Shown one piece after another: positions 24,301 through 35,400 of a DNA stretch of 64,000 nucleotides. Made by a program: the position numbers and the translations under genes. Positions within the stretch are counted from its first letter, which is position 1. Each line of letters begins with the position of its first letter. A model generated the notes under the pieces. That model did not search any database. It was not told the origin of the DNA and was given only the letters and a program-made list of their open reading frames with translations. Source of the stretch: Agarophyton chilense (Eukaryota > Rhodophyta > Florideophyceae > Gracilariales > Gracilariaceae); contig JARGXX010000036.1 in the NCBI GenBank assembly GCA_030374765.1, positions 62,001 to 126,000 of the forward strand, in the 5' to 3' direction.

Positions 24301-26111
24301 GTTATTCCAGGCGAAAGCGCCTTTACAATACATCAGTATCGACATCCTAGAGGAATTGTTTCGCTCAAGGCGAGGTTATCGCTACCTATTGGTAATCACC
24401 GACCGCTTCTCGAAGCTAGTGCGGACTGTGCCTCTGAAGTGGATAACCGCAGCCGTAATCGCACAGGCGTTTATCAAACACTGGGTTTTTATATACGGAC
24501 CACCAGAAGTTCTGTTATCAGATAATGGGAAGCAATTCGTTGCAAAGTTGTTTCAGAATGTTTGCCGCATTATGGGCATTCCAAACGTGTTTACCACGAC
24601 CTATCATCCGCAATGCAACGGTCAGGTGGAGCGTTTCAACCGCACGCTGATAGCAGCATTACGAAACTACATCGCGGACCACCCGAAAGAATGAGACATG
24701 TTTACTGATACCCTGTGCTACTCGTACAATACGCAAGTGCATACCTCTACAAAGACGGCACCGTTCGACCTCGTGCTCTCACGTAACCCTCCAGCTTTAC
24801 CGGTTGCGCTCGACCACGAGACAGAATTGGACGCGCCGACCCCGGCTAAATACCATCTGAAATGGAGGAATGACCTGAAGGCCAGAGCGGAAGAAGCCGC
24901 TAAGGAGTTATCAAAGACGCAAGCTCGCTATAAGCGAAACTATGACGCCAGAAGGCGAAGAGGAAATCCGGCAATCCGAGTAGGAGGTCCCGTCTTCGTG
25001 CGAGTTGAAAGACCGGACAAACGGGAAGAATCTCGTCGTAAGTTGTTGCCGATAGCGGCTGGACCCTTCAAAGTGGTGGACCTTGATGAAGACACAGTGG
25101 TCATCAAGACAGGTGAGGACGTTGAACGTGTATCGCGCAATCGCGTTGAAGTCGCGCCTGATCCGCAAGTGGAAGTCCAGGTATCTGGTAGAACTAAGGA
25201 GGCAAGTGCGATGGAACGTCAAGGCAGAAACCCAAGTGACTCTGGGGAGAGTGAACCGCCACCAATGGCTCGAGCGGAGGAGAAAGCTCCTGATCTCCCG
25301 CCGCCGGCGGTTGCGTACGCCAATCACGGACAGCTTTCCGAAATATCGGGATATGCCCCGTGGCACGCGCACACCCGTCAGTACAGAAATGGAACCTGAA
25401 AACAGGAAAGATGTTTTGGAGTTTGACCCCAAGGACTTGGAAACGAGTGCACGCGAAAACGCGCCTTTGCCGCTTCAGGCTGAACCGTCAGGTGAAGCGC
25501 CACTCGCTGTTCCGCCGATATCGGCTCCCATCCCTCGTGGGCAGGAAGAAGAAGAGGTATCGTCTCCTGTTGTGGTGCAAGCTCCATCGTCCACCGAACA
25601 GCGGTCAGAATCGGATAAACCGAGGGAAGTTCATCCACGAATAGAATTGAGAAGTAGCAAGAGGTACGCTTCTATGGAACCTGGAAAACAGGATAGCTCT
25701 TTATCTGAGAAAGGTTCTCAAGGAATGAGTACACTGCCCCTGCGGGCAGAACAACATTTAGTCGACGAGCGAACGCTTTGCGACGCTGAGACTGCTAACA
25801 CAGAGACGCTTGGGTCAGCCTTAAGGCATTTCAATCCTGTTAACAGGAGTCTCGCGCCAACAGCGAAAGCATTGGGAAACGTCCAGGAATATGATAAGGA
25901 TCGCATATGTGAACATGGCGAGCATGAAGATACTAGAGAATTACTGTATCGAGTCCGTTGGTACGGTTTTCCTCCGGAAGCGGATACGTGGGAGCCTATA
26001 GCTCATATCCCCCATTCGCAGCTCGTGCAATATCATCGACGCATGCGATTACCACTCCCAACGGAGATCGACTCCTCGATAGTCGGGCTCATGGGCAGAT
26101 CCCATTTCTAA
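21370..26111 (+). pseudogene. Gypsy-1 Pol: protease, RT, RNase H, integrase, chromodomain
   Basis: Domains in order: aspartic protease (LDTGAGPNFI, near 21600); reverse transcriptase (VYLDDVIIF, near 22970); RNase H (DTDSSEYQVG near 23420, and DHSSLRWLL); integrase with H2C2 zinc site (HLAHCSRLSGHPGG ... LCTTCAKN, 24130-24260), DDE residues in SIDILEE, LLSDNGKQF and QVERFNRTL; and a C-terminal chromodomain (RICEHGEHEDTRELLYRVRW, 25900-26050). Chromodomains can steer integration to marked chromatin. Breaks: TAG 21955, frameshifts near 22640 and 22915, TAA 23315, TAA 24074, TGA 24692 and a frameshift near 25390. The catalytic YLDD is intact. No clear ATG opens the frame, so Gag-Pol expression probably used a frameshift or readthrough. 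Confidence 0.9.
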
Positions 26112-26225
26112 GTATGTGTTCCACAAAAGTAGTAAAAACTCGAAAGGCAAGAAGAAAACAAGAAGTCATGTGGAAGAAAAGTGAAAACACGCAAGCACAG
26201 GACATTTACTGATTATCACCTAGGA

Positions 26226-26368
26226 AGAACTCGAGAAGCGAGAAGAAGGATTTGAGAACTCGAGAAGCGAGAAGAAGGATTGAGGAACTCGAGAAGCGAG
26301 AAGAAGAAGTTAAGAAATCGAGAAGCGAGAAGAAGAAGTTAAGAACTAGAGAAGCGAGAAGAGATGAA
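26226..26368 (+). repeat. 28-29-bp tandem repeat, five copies
   Basis: The core AACTCGAGAAGCGAGAAGAA is repeated five times with small changes, in the spacer between the convergent pol and antisense frames of Gypsy-1. It is purine-rich on the plus strand. It may separate or terminate the two transcripts, but I have no direct evidence. Confidence 0.85.
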
Positions 26369-26472
26369 GACTAGAACATAAGAAGGGAACGTGAAGACAC
26401 AAAGTCACCGGAGTTTTATTGGTATCAATATATCACCGCAAGGGTGTTGACCAGGAGTCTTTTCTAGGATTA

Positions 26473-28299
26473 TCAAAAAGACGTGCGAGCACGCAGGTTC
26501 GCAAGAACCTGTGCGCGATCACCCTCAACTTGGTCCACGGGAAAGCCCGCATCTAAGAGGAACTGCCTCAGCGGATCCAATCCTGGATCTTCGACCGGCA
26601 CTGCACTCCGTTGTGAGGTAAACACATGAGAGTACTCTTGAGCAACTCCCGCCGCTGCCAATTGATCGACGGAAGTCGCTACGCCTGCCAGCTCTGGCTC
26701 TTCCTCGTAACCGAGTTCAGCCTCAGCTCCCGGCGCTTCCTCATACGGTTCCTCTCCGTTCTCGGATGGAGTACCATCGTACACGTATCCAGTAAGCTGG
26801 TTCGGTGGCATGTCACGCGGGTTCTCCCGAAGAAAGCGAGCCTGCTCGGAGGTGATCAATTGGCGCGTCCAGGGGTCGTACCAAACGAAGTCTTCAGCAC
26901 TTGTTGTTCGCCCAGGAGAATGGTCGTAGTGTCTTGCACGGGTTTCGCGAGTAGATTGATCAGCTGGCACTCCAGACAAATCGACACTGTCGATCAAATC
27001 CACAAGATGGAGGAAGTTGGCATGGTTCGCACGGGATCCCAGGACAAGGGAAAGATCGAGTTCTCTCGCATGCTTTCGCGTTGTGGGCAACATGTACCAA
27101 ACTCTAAAGGTATCATAAGCATCCCACAGGAGGAACACGGCCATCTTGGCGATAAACTCGGTATAAACCACCGTCCAATATCCCGAGAACGGGCCGTTAA
27201 CCAGCGCGGAACCGATGTAGGAGATCACCGGTGGGAGCTCCACAGGGCAACCAAGAGGACTCTCGATATCCGCCCAATGCTCCGGGATACCGATGTAGTG
27301 CCCAAAGCGCGCGTTTCGCCGGATGCGGTGAATCTCGATCATTTGATACGGCACGACATAGCCCAAACGTGACCGAGTACGACGTTGCCAACGGGGATAA
27401 TCCCAATAGGGAATTTCACGCTTTCGAAGGAAGCGGAACTACGCACGGAGAAGAGGTTGCTGAAAGCAGAGAGCTGCATCACGCACACCGCGCACACTGC
27501 GCCAACCGCTAACATCGACTTCGACGAGTGTCTCGATATACGAGTAACGTAAACCGTTGGTACGGGCTTTCCATGTATCTAGTTCTCATTCCTGCGGGAG
27601 GAGAACCGTACTGATGAATCGGTGAAGACGCTGGTAAATCAGCTTGGTGAACCGCGTACGGGCTTCGGACAACGTTTCCGTTGAATATCGTGCAATCGCG
27701 TTGTCTGGCAAAGCAATATAACTCGCCCAGTCGTCCCTATAAATCGCGTGTTCCGGAAGACCGTCAGGGAAGTACCCACCGTGTACATACTGTTGTATCA
27801 ACGCGTCATCGCGGATAGCAACTGGATCAAACCAGGGCGCTTGCGCGAAAAGTTCAACGTTGTCGAGGGGATCTCGTCCATAGAAATCCGCAGGGTGCGG
27901 GTAGCTCCGCTGAGCACGAAGAGAAGGAGCTCGAATCACACCCGCAGAGGCGACGTAAGCCGCGTTCGGCATCGGAGCCACGGTTGGCTGAGGTAACGGT
28001 ACCGACCGGAATCCGATGTACGGGGTGGGGAACGAACGGTATGGACCGAGTTGAGCAGTAGGCTGCGACGCAAAACCAGCAGTGTTGGACGAAGCCCCAG
28101 AAGGCACATCCTCAGAGGAGGCCTGAAACGGGCTGGACCCGGCGTTCGGATCTATCGCAAGAGATCGAGCTGAAGAGCGTTGAGGAACAGAATGCTGTTG
28201 AGAACTGTAAGAGTTGGTCGGGCGGCGAGGAATTCGTGATGACGATGAGTACCCGGAACACCGGTCCGACTGCTTATAAACGCTTCTTGCGTCCCCCAT
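26473..28299 (-). pseudogene. Gypsy-1 antisense ORF (aORF1), unknown function
   Basis: A 608-codon frame lies on the strand opposite gag-pol, starting 25 bases inside the 3' LTR and ending 361 bases from the end of pol. It is interrupted by only two stops, TGA at 27586-27588 and a TAG near 27437. The N-terminal 80 residues are Ser/Pro/Arg-rich. The middle has an aromatic-rich region with DPLDNVELFAQAPWFDP and IYRDDWASYI. A hydrophobic stretch follows (YWTVVYTEFIAKMAVFLLWD, near 27180-27120), which could be buried or a membrane segment. The C-terminus is acidic. I recognise no known domain. Decayed and distant homologues in the same place in other elements argue that it was a real protein. It may be an env-like, anti-silencing or DNA-binding accessory. 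Confidence 0.7.
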
Positions 28300-28313
28300 G
28301 GTTCGGGCTTAAT

Positions 28314-28323
28314 GAGGGGGGTA
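28314..28323 (+). promoter_or_regulatory. Gypsy-1 polypurine tract
   Basis: GAGGGGGGTA directly abuts the 3' LTR, where the plus-strand primer of reverse transcription is expected. Confidence 0.6.
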
Positions 28324-28998
28324 TGTAGTATTCTACTATGTCGGGGAATCCGATAGGATGATTTTTCGCGAAGTCGCGGTTGGAACTCATGAGTGAGTGA
28401 TGTCATCAAACTTGTGATATGAAACGGCACACCGCGTAGGATGCCAGGAGGCAGGGTACATTAGTCGAACACGTGGTATCACGAGTGGACTGGCTAGAAA
28501 CGGCGCATGTAGCGGCGATCCACTTGGCTGGTTTTACTACGCTTTGTAGCTAGACGTCCATTAGAGACCCTACCCATACAGTGGTTTGGCTAAGGTGCTG
28601 ACCACTGGGTACTATTTATATTTTTATTTGGGCACTTACCCTGGCACACAGTATATAGTGTACCAGAGGTGAGCGCCGACTCCAAGTAAAGGAGACAACA
28701 TGGGCATCATGACTATTCTGTTCCTCGCTTAGGATTCCTTAACCGTAGAACCGTAGATCCGAACAAGCAATAATAGATAGTCAACACCCAACCACTTCAC
28801 GAGCCGTCTCGTATTTACGTTCCCTCAGCGTTTTACAGTTGCACTGCTCACCCTCGCTGGAGAGTAGTGGCCTTACACCCCACTTCCAGCTCGCTGGTCT
28901 TGTAGCTCTACCACCCCTTTTAATTCGTCACAAGCGACCCATCGGCAGTCCGAACGCTGTTGCAGGTGTTTGCTCTCTCCGTTAGAGCGGATAATACA
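28324..28998 (+). repeat. Gypsy-1 3' LTR
   Basis: It begins TGTAGTATTC and ends GGATAATACA. It is preceded by a purine-rich tract and followed by the ACGTT duplication. Confidence 0.93.
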
Positions 28999-29003
28999 AC
29001 GTT

Positions 29004-30440
29004 CTCCTTTGCGTTGTTTACGGCTTTCTTTATTGTTTGTTTCGTGCGTTCTTTTTGTTGTTTTGTTCCTATTTTTGTGAGTGCAAAAGGGTCTTCGAGC
29101 TGATTTCGTGTGTCTTACGTACCGCTGTACTTGGAATATTATTTCGTGCATACATTCATCGTTTCGCTCTTGAGGTTTCTCTAATCATCTCATTTCACAT
29201 AGCGCTTTTCAAGGACAGTCGCTCGCAAGGGAACGCCCGCTTCCCGCGATATTTTCTGTCGACATCTACCGGCCATCGAGTCCGTTACAGTCTCTCGTGG
29301 AATACCATAATTTTTACATCATTTACTTAAACAAGAGTTCCACCAACACTGTCTTCGGCTCACTTTGCAAACCGTCTATAAATTACCACACCAATTCTGG
29401 GTTTCTTTTTCTCTCTTGCCTTTCTCATTTTCCCTTTTATTTTACTCCCACTTTCGTGATTTCTGTGCCTATTTTTGATGGTGTTTATTAGGTGGCTCTC
29501 GTGGCGCCAAACTGTCAACATCCTTTTACTGCCTTTATCAGTACTGTCAACTGGTGAACATATCGGAGGATACCCTGCACACGTTTTATGGTTTGTGTCG
29601 TTCCTTTTCTACTCTCCCCTCTTACAGTGAAGTCTACTATCGTACATAGTCTCCATTTTAGACGTGTTCAGCTGTAGATGTTCCTCTTGCTGATTTACTT
29701 TCTTGAGTGGAAGATCCTAACATCTTCGTAACTGTTTTGCCTTGCGGCACTGCACCACAGTAGGAGCGTATTTGTCGGCCACAGAGAGGCCGATGAGATG
29801 CGACTGGTGTTGATCCCATGGTTTATGATCATTTATTATTTTGGCGGAACCGTACAGAGTAACCGATGTTTCATATCGATAAGCGTCGTGAGGACATGGA
29901 TTCTGACAGCCACCTGCACACGTGACACGGCTGGCAACCCAAACGGCGATGAAAGTGCCGGGCACGCGAATAAAGAAATCGAGAAAAATACCTCATGAGA
30001 AGACCAGCAGCGAGATGATTGCGAGGGTACACGTAGACGATGAACTGGATATGCTTTAGTAAATGTTTTAGTTTTTTGGTCAGAATATGTTAGACGTTAC
30101 AGTAAGGCCTGAGCTGCGTTTTATTTATGTATTAAAACTCGGCCGCCACCCTTGAGAATAAACTACAAGCACTTCTTATCTCTTGTCTTTGTCGTCTGCT
30201 CAGGTCACCGATTAACCAGACCCGTTTTCAGCCTTTTTTCCGAGTCATTCATTCACACGACACCCTCATGACCGTTTCATGCCATGACCGACTACCAAGT
30301 CACCCCAAAGTCCCCTGGTGCTCTCTCTTGTACGCATGGCACGCTCATATTAAAATGCTATGAACTGCTCGCATTCTCAGGCTTCTGAAAATACTATTTC
30401 ACACTAGAATCCAAACACAAAGAAGTTTGATTCACAATCG
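29004..30440. other. Intergenic, nothing recognised
   Basis: This stretch lies to the right of Gypsy-1. The first 500 bases are T-rich. No frame shows known motifs or similarity to elsewhere in the window. Confidence 0.35.
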
Positions 30441-30449
30441 AACGGTTTT

Positions 30450-30500
30450 AAAAGAAGTCACGAGTCGAACTCGCAACTCATCACCGATCTGAACTACGGC
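30450..30500 (-). ncRNA. tRNA-like element lacking an anticodon arm (A box, B box, T run)
   Basis: On the minus strand, TAGTTCAGATCGG (30496-30484, A-box-like) is followed after only 11 bases by GAGTTCGACTC (30472-30462, B-box-like) and then a TTTT run at 30453-30450. A complete tRNA would need an anticodon arm between the boxes, so this is not a functional tRNA. It could be a tRNA-derived SINE fragment or a Pol III promoter relic. Confidence 0.35.
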
Positions 30501-30748
30501 ACCGTATCTTGTCGCGTACAACCATGAGGGCATTGCTGACAAAGAATCCATCTCTTCCGCTTTGGATCCCCCATCCGGAGTTTCAAACTCCGCTTTGGAA
30601 TGCCACAGAAGCAGTCGAACCTGCGAGCAAGCCCGAGTCCGCCCACTAGAAACCCCTGAAGAATTACTCCGCGCCAGTTCCTCCCACATCCCCACTCCTC
30701 CTTCAGGGAAGATACCCACGTTTTTACTAAGCATTTCTGTGCGCTTTC

Positions 30749-31252
30749 TTGCGGACGACCCGCTGCCGAACAGATCTCGTGGAGCTCATCCAACTGCTGG
30801 TGGAGAAAGCTCTTTCTCAGTTCCAGATGGAAGTCACCGATAAGGATGCTCAGAGGACCAATATGGCTGCCCTCCTGGCTGCCTCCGAACAGCCTCTCCC
30901 ATCTGAAGTATTTTTAAGCCGAAGAAATACGGAACCAAACGATGCCATTGGGAACCAGCCAGACACGAAAAGTCCGCAGACGGTCCATTCGGCCCCGTTT
31001 TCCCCTTCAGATCACAAAAGCATTGATAGGCACCAACAGGACACGAACAACCCGCACGTGGTTCATTCGGGTGTCTTTTTTCGAGCAGCATCCCTTCAAG
31101 GAGATGAGCAGGGAATTTTGGGCAGTTCTCCCAAAAACGAGAGGAATTACCGCGGCCGCAGCGGCATGTCGAGCAAACCCTCTGATTCGGGTTTGAGAAT
31201 TCTTGCATGGAAGAGCCAGACACGCCGTCAGATGTATAACTTTTCGGGTTAA
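30749..31252 (+). CDS. Unknown open frame beside a gag relic
   Basis: This 167-residue frame has an internal imperfect duplication (QPDTKSPQTVHSAPF and QQDTNNPHVVHSGVF, about 70 bases apart) and otherwise low-complexity content. It lies upstream of the gag relic at 31760-32080 and may be its decayed N-terminal part. I do not recognise it, and it may not be a gene. Confidence 0.25.
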   Translation: MRTTRCRTDLVELIQLLVEKALSQFQMEVTDKDAQRTNMAALLAASEQPLPSEVFLSRRNTEPNDAIGNQPDTKSPQTVHSAPFSPSDHKSIDRHQQDTNNPHVVHSGVFFRAASLQGDEQGILGSSPKNERNYRGRSGMSSKPSDSGLRILAWKSQTRRQMYNFSG

Positions 31253-31759
31253 GACTGCAACTCCGGCTGTACGTTTGTTCAGGACGCAGACTACTGAACG
31301 AAAAGCGACATCGACTCTAGAAGTGATGCATCCGGCAAAATCCGATCGGTATCTTTCCCGGTCAGGTAAGCACTACAAACACCGATTATGGCCGAATTAT
31401 GGCCAAAAACGTGGACGGAATATCTTCGTTTGGGTAAAAAATCTGTGAAAACATATAGCTAGTAAAGATTAGTAGCTTTTTCTTATCAGAAAAAGTCCGA
31501 AATATGGCCAAAATATGGGTTTCCAGCTCAACAAGATATGTTCGTCATTACTACTTATTTGTTATCATAGATTATCGACGTAACCGCCTTCACTTTGTCC
31601 AGATTTAGGCTCTATTTGGGCCCTATTCGATGTTCGTAGGGTGGGCCTGCGTTTATGCGCATCAAGCCGTCGAACAAACTGTTCGCCAAAGTGATGGTTT
31701 TCCATAAGTACTATTTCTCTAATAAGTGATGTAGCTATGAGTCCCACGGGGCCCGTAAG

Positions 31760-32080
31760 ATTTCACGCTACTATAAGACGATGAATATCCAAATGAAGGG
31801 AAATTCATTTTCTTACTCATATCCGATACCGGGTTTGAAATTTCAACAGTGGTTCTTACCACATGCAACCATAACGGACTTACCATCGCAGCTGTGCGTT
31901 GATGATTCCTTTTATTCTTACAAGGCCTTCACGCGCAATTGTGCAGTCTGGTAGCCTGGGTAAATCACGGGCGGTAGACCTACAACGCCGAGAGTCTCTC
32001 CACACACATTCTGAAGTGGTCAACTTCCTGCTGAAAACGTTTGCCACAGACGAGATTATCGCAGATACTTATGCCAAGGT
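31760..32080 (+). pseudogene. Relic of a Gypsy-3-like gag, 5' part (split by Gypsy-2)
   Basis: Broken frames here resemble Gypsy-3 Gag: TTCNHNGLT against its TACDQNCAQ, and SEVVNFLLKTFATDEIIADT against its AQVVHYLLETYATDDVIMDA. The similarity stops at the Gypsy-2 LTR and resumes at 37561 with IILFQQFSGMTKTGFFQKL, which matches the next part of the same Gag. Gypsy-2 therefore inserted into this older gag. Confidence 0.7.
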
Positions 32081-32390
32081 GTAACGCCTGCGGCGCATAT
32101 GCGCCCGACCCGATTGGGAAGATAGTTTAGATATTATGCATGGACCTCATTGGACACTGTACAGCCTCGAGCCTCCACTCTGCTCGAGGCTCGCCCAGCT
32201 TGGGCGGCCTATTTAGTCCCTTAGGTCTCTCTCTCGTTTGAGTCGACGAGGTATCGAACTCACCCGATCCTCTCTAGCCGACCCACTGTGCTTGAGTAAA
32301 CTCCATCCTGTCTGTCTGTTTTCAGTCTTCGGTACTGTACCGACCGTCGGGACTCTATCTATACTGCACGGCCACGCCGGGCAGACTATA
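32081..32390 (+). repeat. Gypsy-2 5' LTR
   Basis: It matches 37250-37560, with about a dozen single-base differences by eye. I could not identify a primer-binding site with TGG after it. Confidence 0.92.
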
Positions 32391-32479
32391 GTGATCGCTT
32401 CAGATTACTGCCAAGTGTGGTTCGAGTACCACAAGACCGTTTTGCACGTTCAAAACACCGATCATTCAAGACGTCAAAC

Positions 32480-35400
32480 ATGGAGGACGCCACGTCTTCT
32501 TCTCTGACCGCCAGGACTGCTCGCACTGCAGGCCCTAGGGTCAATCGTTTCACCATGGCTGCCGAGCAGCCGTTCCTCGCCCGCATGGACCCGGGGTCTA
32601 TCCGCGTGTTTCTCCGCAAGTACGACGCGTACTGTCGCGAACTGACCGCAAGGACTTCGCAGTTCGTCCAAGAGGGGACAGTCTCGCTCGACCCCATCCG
32701 TCCTGTTGGTCTGACCTACTGTGTCGACGCCGAACAGCTCGGGTCCGCCGTGGACTGTGGCTAGATTGCCGACTGCGACGACGTCAAGACCTTAACGGAC
32801 GACCAGTTACGGACCTTTTTGGACGCCGAGTCCGAGGAGTCGAGTGACGCTGTCACGGAAGAGGAACTCGGCCAAATGGTCCTGTCCCTCATCAAGATGG
32901 ACATGTCTGTCAAGTCCACGGAGGGTCGAATGAAACTCCTGTTCATGGAGTACCGCTCGCTCCTCCGGACCAATGGCCTCAAATGGGTCATCGAGAACAA
33001 CCCCAAGGCGGCCATCCGGCACGTCCTTTCGGTCATCAAGCCTCAGCAACTCACTAGTAGGCTGGAGCAGGACATCAAGTTCTCAAAGACCAAGCTCAAG
33101 AGCGACTTCAGTGGCTTTCAGGCGCACGCCATCGGACTATCGCAGGCCTTCGAGCGCCTCAACACGGGCCCCAGAAGTCTCGCAAGTCTGAAGGGAGCTC
33201 CGGAAAGACCACAACGGAATACAAGAAGTCGGCCGCCGGCAATGACATCAAGGCCGGCGGCAAGACCAAAAAGGACAAAGTAAAGACGAAGCACCAGCCG
33301 CCTTCTCCGTGTCCGCTACCGGCCTGTGATGGCAAGAAGCTCATGCATTGGGCCGATGACTGCGAGAACTCAACGGACGCAGAGAAAAAGGCCCTCAAGA
33401 ACATAGTTGCCGCCTCAAAGTCTCGTGATGGCCCAGCGAGGTCGACGCGTTCCCAGACCTCGTCGGCAGGGGCCGCTCCATCGTCTGCATCCAAGACCGT
33501 CGGACGCTTGCAGCGCAAGTCCGACGCGTCCGCACGCGACAACGACTCGCCGTCGTGGAAGATGATCATTATGGACGGCAAGGCTTCCCAAGATGTGACG
33601 GGACGCTGTGACGACGGCAGCGACGAGAATATCGCGTCGTCCAAACTGGCCGTCCATGCTGTGGGCCAAGGTATCGGCAAGATCGACCACATCGACACGG
33701 AGCGAGTCAAAGTCGCGCTGACCAAAGAGGACGAAGCGCCAACGTACACGTTCTCGCGTGCTTGGTCTGTGCCTGTCACGGTCTTACACCTCAACTCCGG
33801 TCGTCTTGCTCTCAAGAATATCCGCTTCCTTGTGGCGGATGACAACGTGACCTGTGAGGACTTGCTGATTGGCCCACCGGTACTGCGCCATCTGCGCGTG
33901 GATACGAAGACCCTACTGGAGGACACCATCACGTCCCTCGACGGGACGGATTGCAGTCCAGATGGACCACCGGGGACCAATGGTGGGCAAGTTAGTCGGA
34001 TTATGATTGCCCGACTCAACCGCGTGCGCGACGACCACGTGAACTCTTCCGCCCCGCTCGACCCGGCGCGCCCCAAGGACAACTACTACAGCGCACGCGC
34101 TGAAGAGAATCCGTTCCCGGATCCGTCCTTGCTAGAACCTATCGATGGGGACCAGCACGAGGACATCAAAACCGCAGTGGACGACATGAAGACAGTCGCC
34201 CAAGACAACGGACTGCCGGAAGAAGACCTCCCAACATTGGAAACGCTGCTTGCTGACCATATGGGCATATTCCGCACGTCATTCTCCTCGAGGCCTCCTG
34301 CTGTAATCCCCGCGCTCAAGGTTGCTCTGACCCGCGACGCCAAGCCCGTCAAGGTCCGTCTGCGCAACTATTCGCAAGACCAAAGAGACTTCATAGACAA
34401 GTTCTCCAAGGACCTCTTCCACCATGGTCTGGCGTACGCGAACCCAACGTCCAAATGGGCCTGCGCGCCGCTCCTTGTGGCGAAGCCAGGCGCCCGCTTC
34501 CGCTTTACAGTGAACCTGTGTTCGGTCAACAAGTTCACCGTCCGGCATCAGTACCCGATGCCGAATCTGGAGCACGAGCTGACCAAACTGGGCACGTCGA
34601 GATATTTCGCGACCTTCGACCTCTCGCACGGCTATTGGCAGCTGCCATTATCCGAAGAGTCACAGGAGTGCCAGTCATTCATCACACCAGACGGCATTTT
34701 CTCCCCGACGCGTGTCCTCCACGGGACGACCAATGCAGTGACTCATCTGCAATCCGCCTTCGTGGGTATCATACCCGCTGACCTCAAGGCCAACATGTTG
34801 TCCTGGTTGGACGATATCCTCATTCATGCACAAACCGTTTCCGGCCTGCTGAAGTCCATTCGGTCATTCTTTGTGGTCTGTGCGGACCACAATATCAAGC
34901 TCCACCCGGCGAAATGCATCCTATTCGCCAAGGAGATACGCTGGTGTGGCAGTCTCGTGTCCAGTTCTGGTCTTCGCTACGATCCGCACCGCCTCGACGG
35001 CCTGCTGTCCATGCAGCCGCCGACCACTGGGGCCAACCTGCAGCAGTTCGTCTGCTCCATACAGTGGGTCAAGCAGGGCATCCCAAGCTTCTCCGAACTC
35101 GTGGCACCGCTGCACGACTTCATGGAACGCATGTTTGACCATGTGGCCAAGCGCACGAAGAGCGCAGTTGCTCGTGTCCTATTCGTAGACCTAGGATGGG
35201 ACAAGACCGAATTGGACGCCTTCGAAGCATGCAAGAACGCTCTCGCGCGTCAGGTCACGCTCGCGCACCGCGACGTCGGCCAACGCTTGTGCGTCTACAA
35301 CGATGCGTCCGATACGGCCTGGTCTGGGATTGTGCCCCAAGTCCCCTTCCCGGACATCGTCAAGCCCCACAAGTACCAACGGCATTCGCCGTTGGCGTTC

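Larger units (their letters stand above)
18264..28998 (+). mobile_element. Gypsy-1: complete Ty3/gypsy chromodomain LTR retrotransposon
   Basis: This 10.7 kb element has LTRs at 18264-18930 and 28324-28998 and a perfect 5-bp target duplication, ACGTT, at 18259-18263 and 28999-29003. Order: 5' LTR, primer-binding site, gag, pol (protease, reverse transcriptase, RNase H, integrase, chromodomain), a tandem-repeat spacer, a long antisense frame, polypurine tract, 3' LTR. The gene order RT-RNaseH-integrase defines Ty3/gypsy. Its length exceeds a simple gypsy element because of the 2 kb antisense unit. All coding frames carry stops, and the LTRs differ at roughly one site in twenty by eye, so it is old and inactive. 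Confidence 0.95.

Noticed and set aside
26226-26368. CRISPR array
   Set aside because: The repeats are directly adjacent without unique spacers, and the sequence lies inside a eukaryotic retrotransposon.
29717-29965. Short minus-strand frame right of Gypsy-1
   Set aside because: It has no motif and no repeat or homologous copy in the window, and is short enough to be chance.
33159-34082. 307-codon minus-strand frame inside Gypsy-2
   Set aside because: It is the opposite-strand shadow of a GC-rich pol frame, with no relation to the antisense proteins of Gypsy-1 and Gypsy-3 and a different position.
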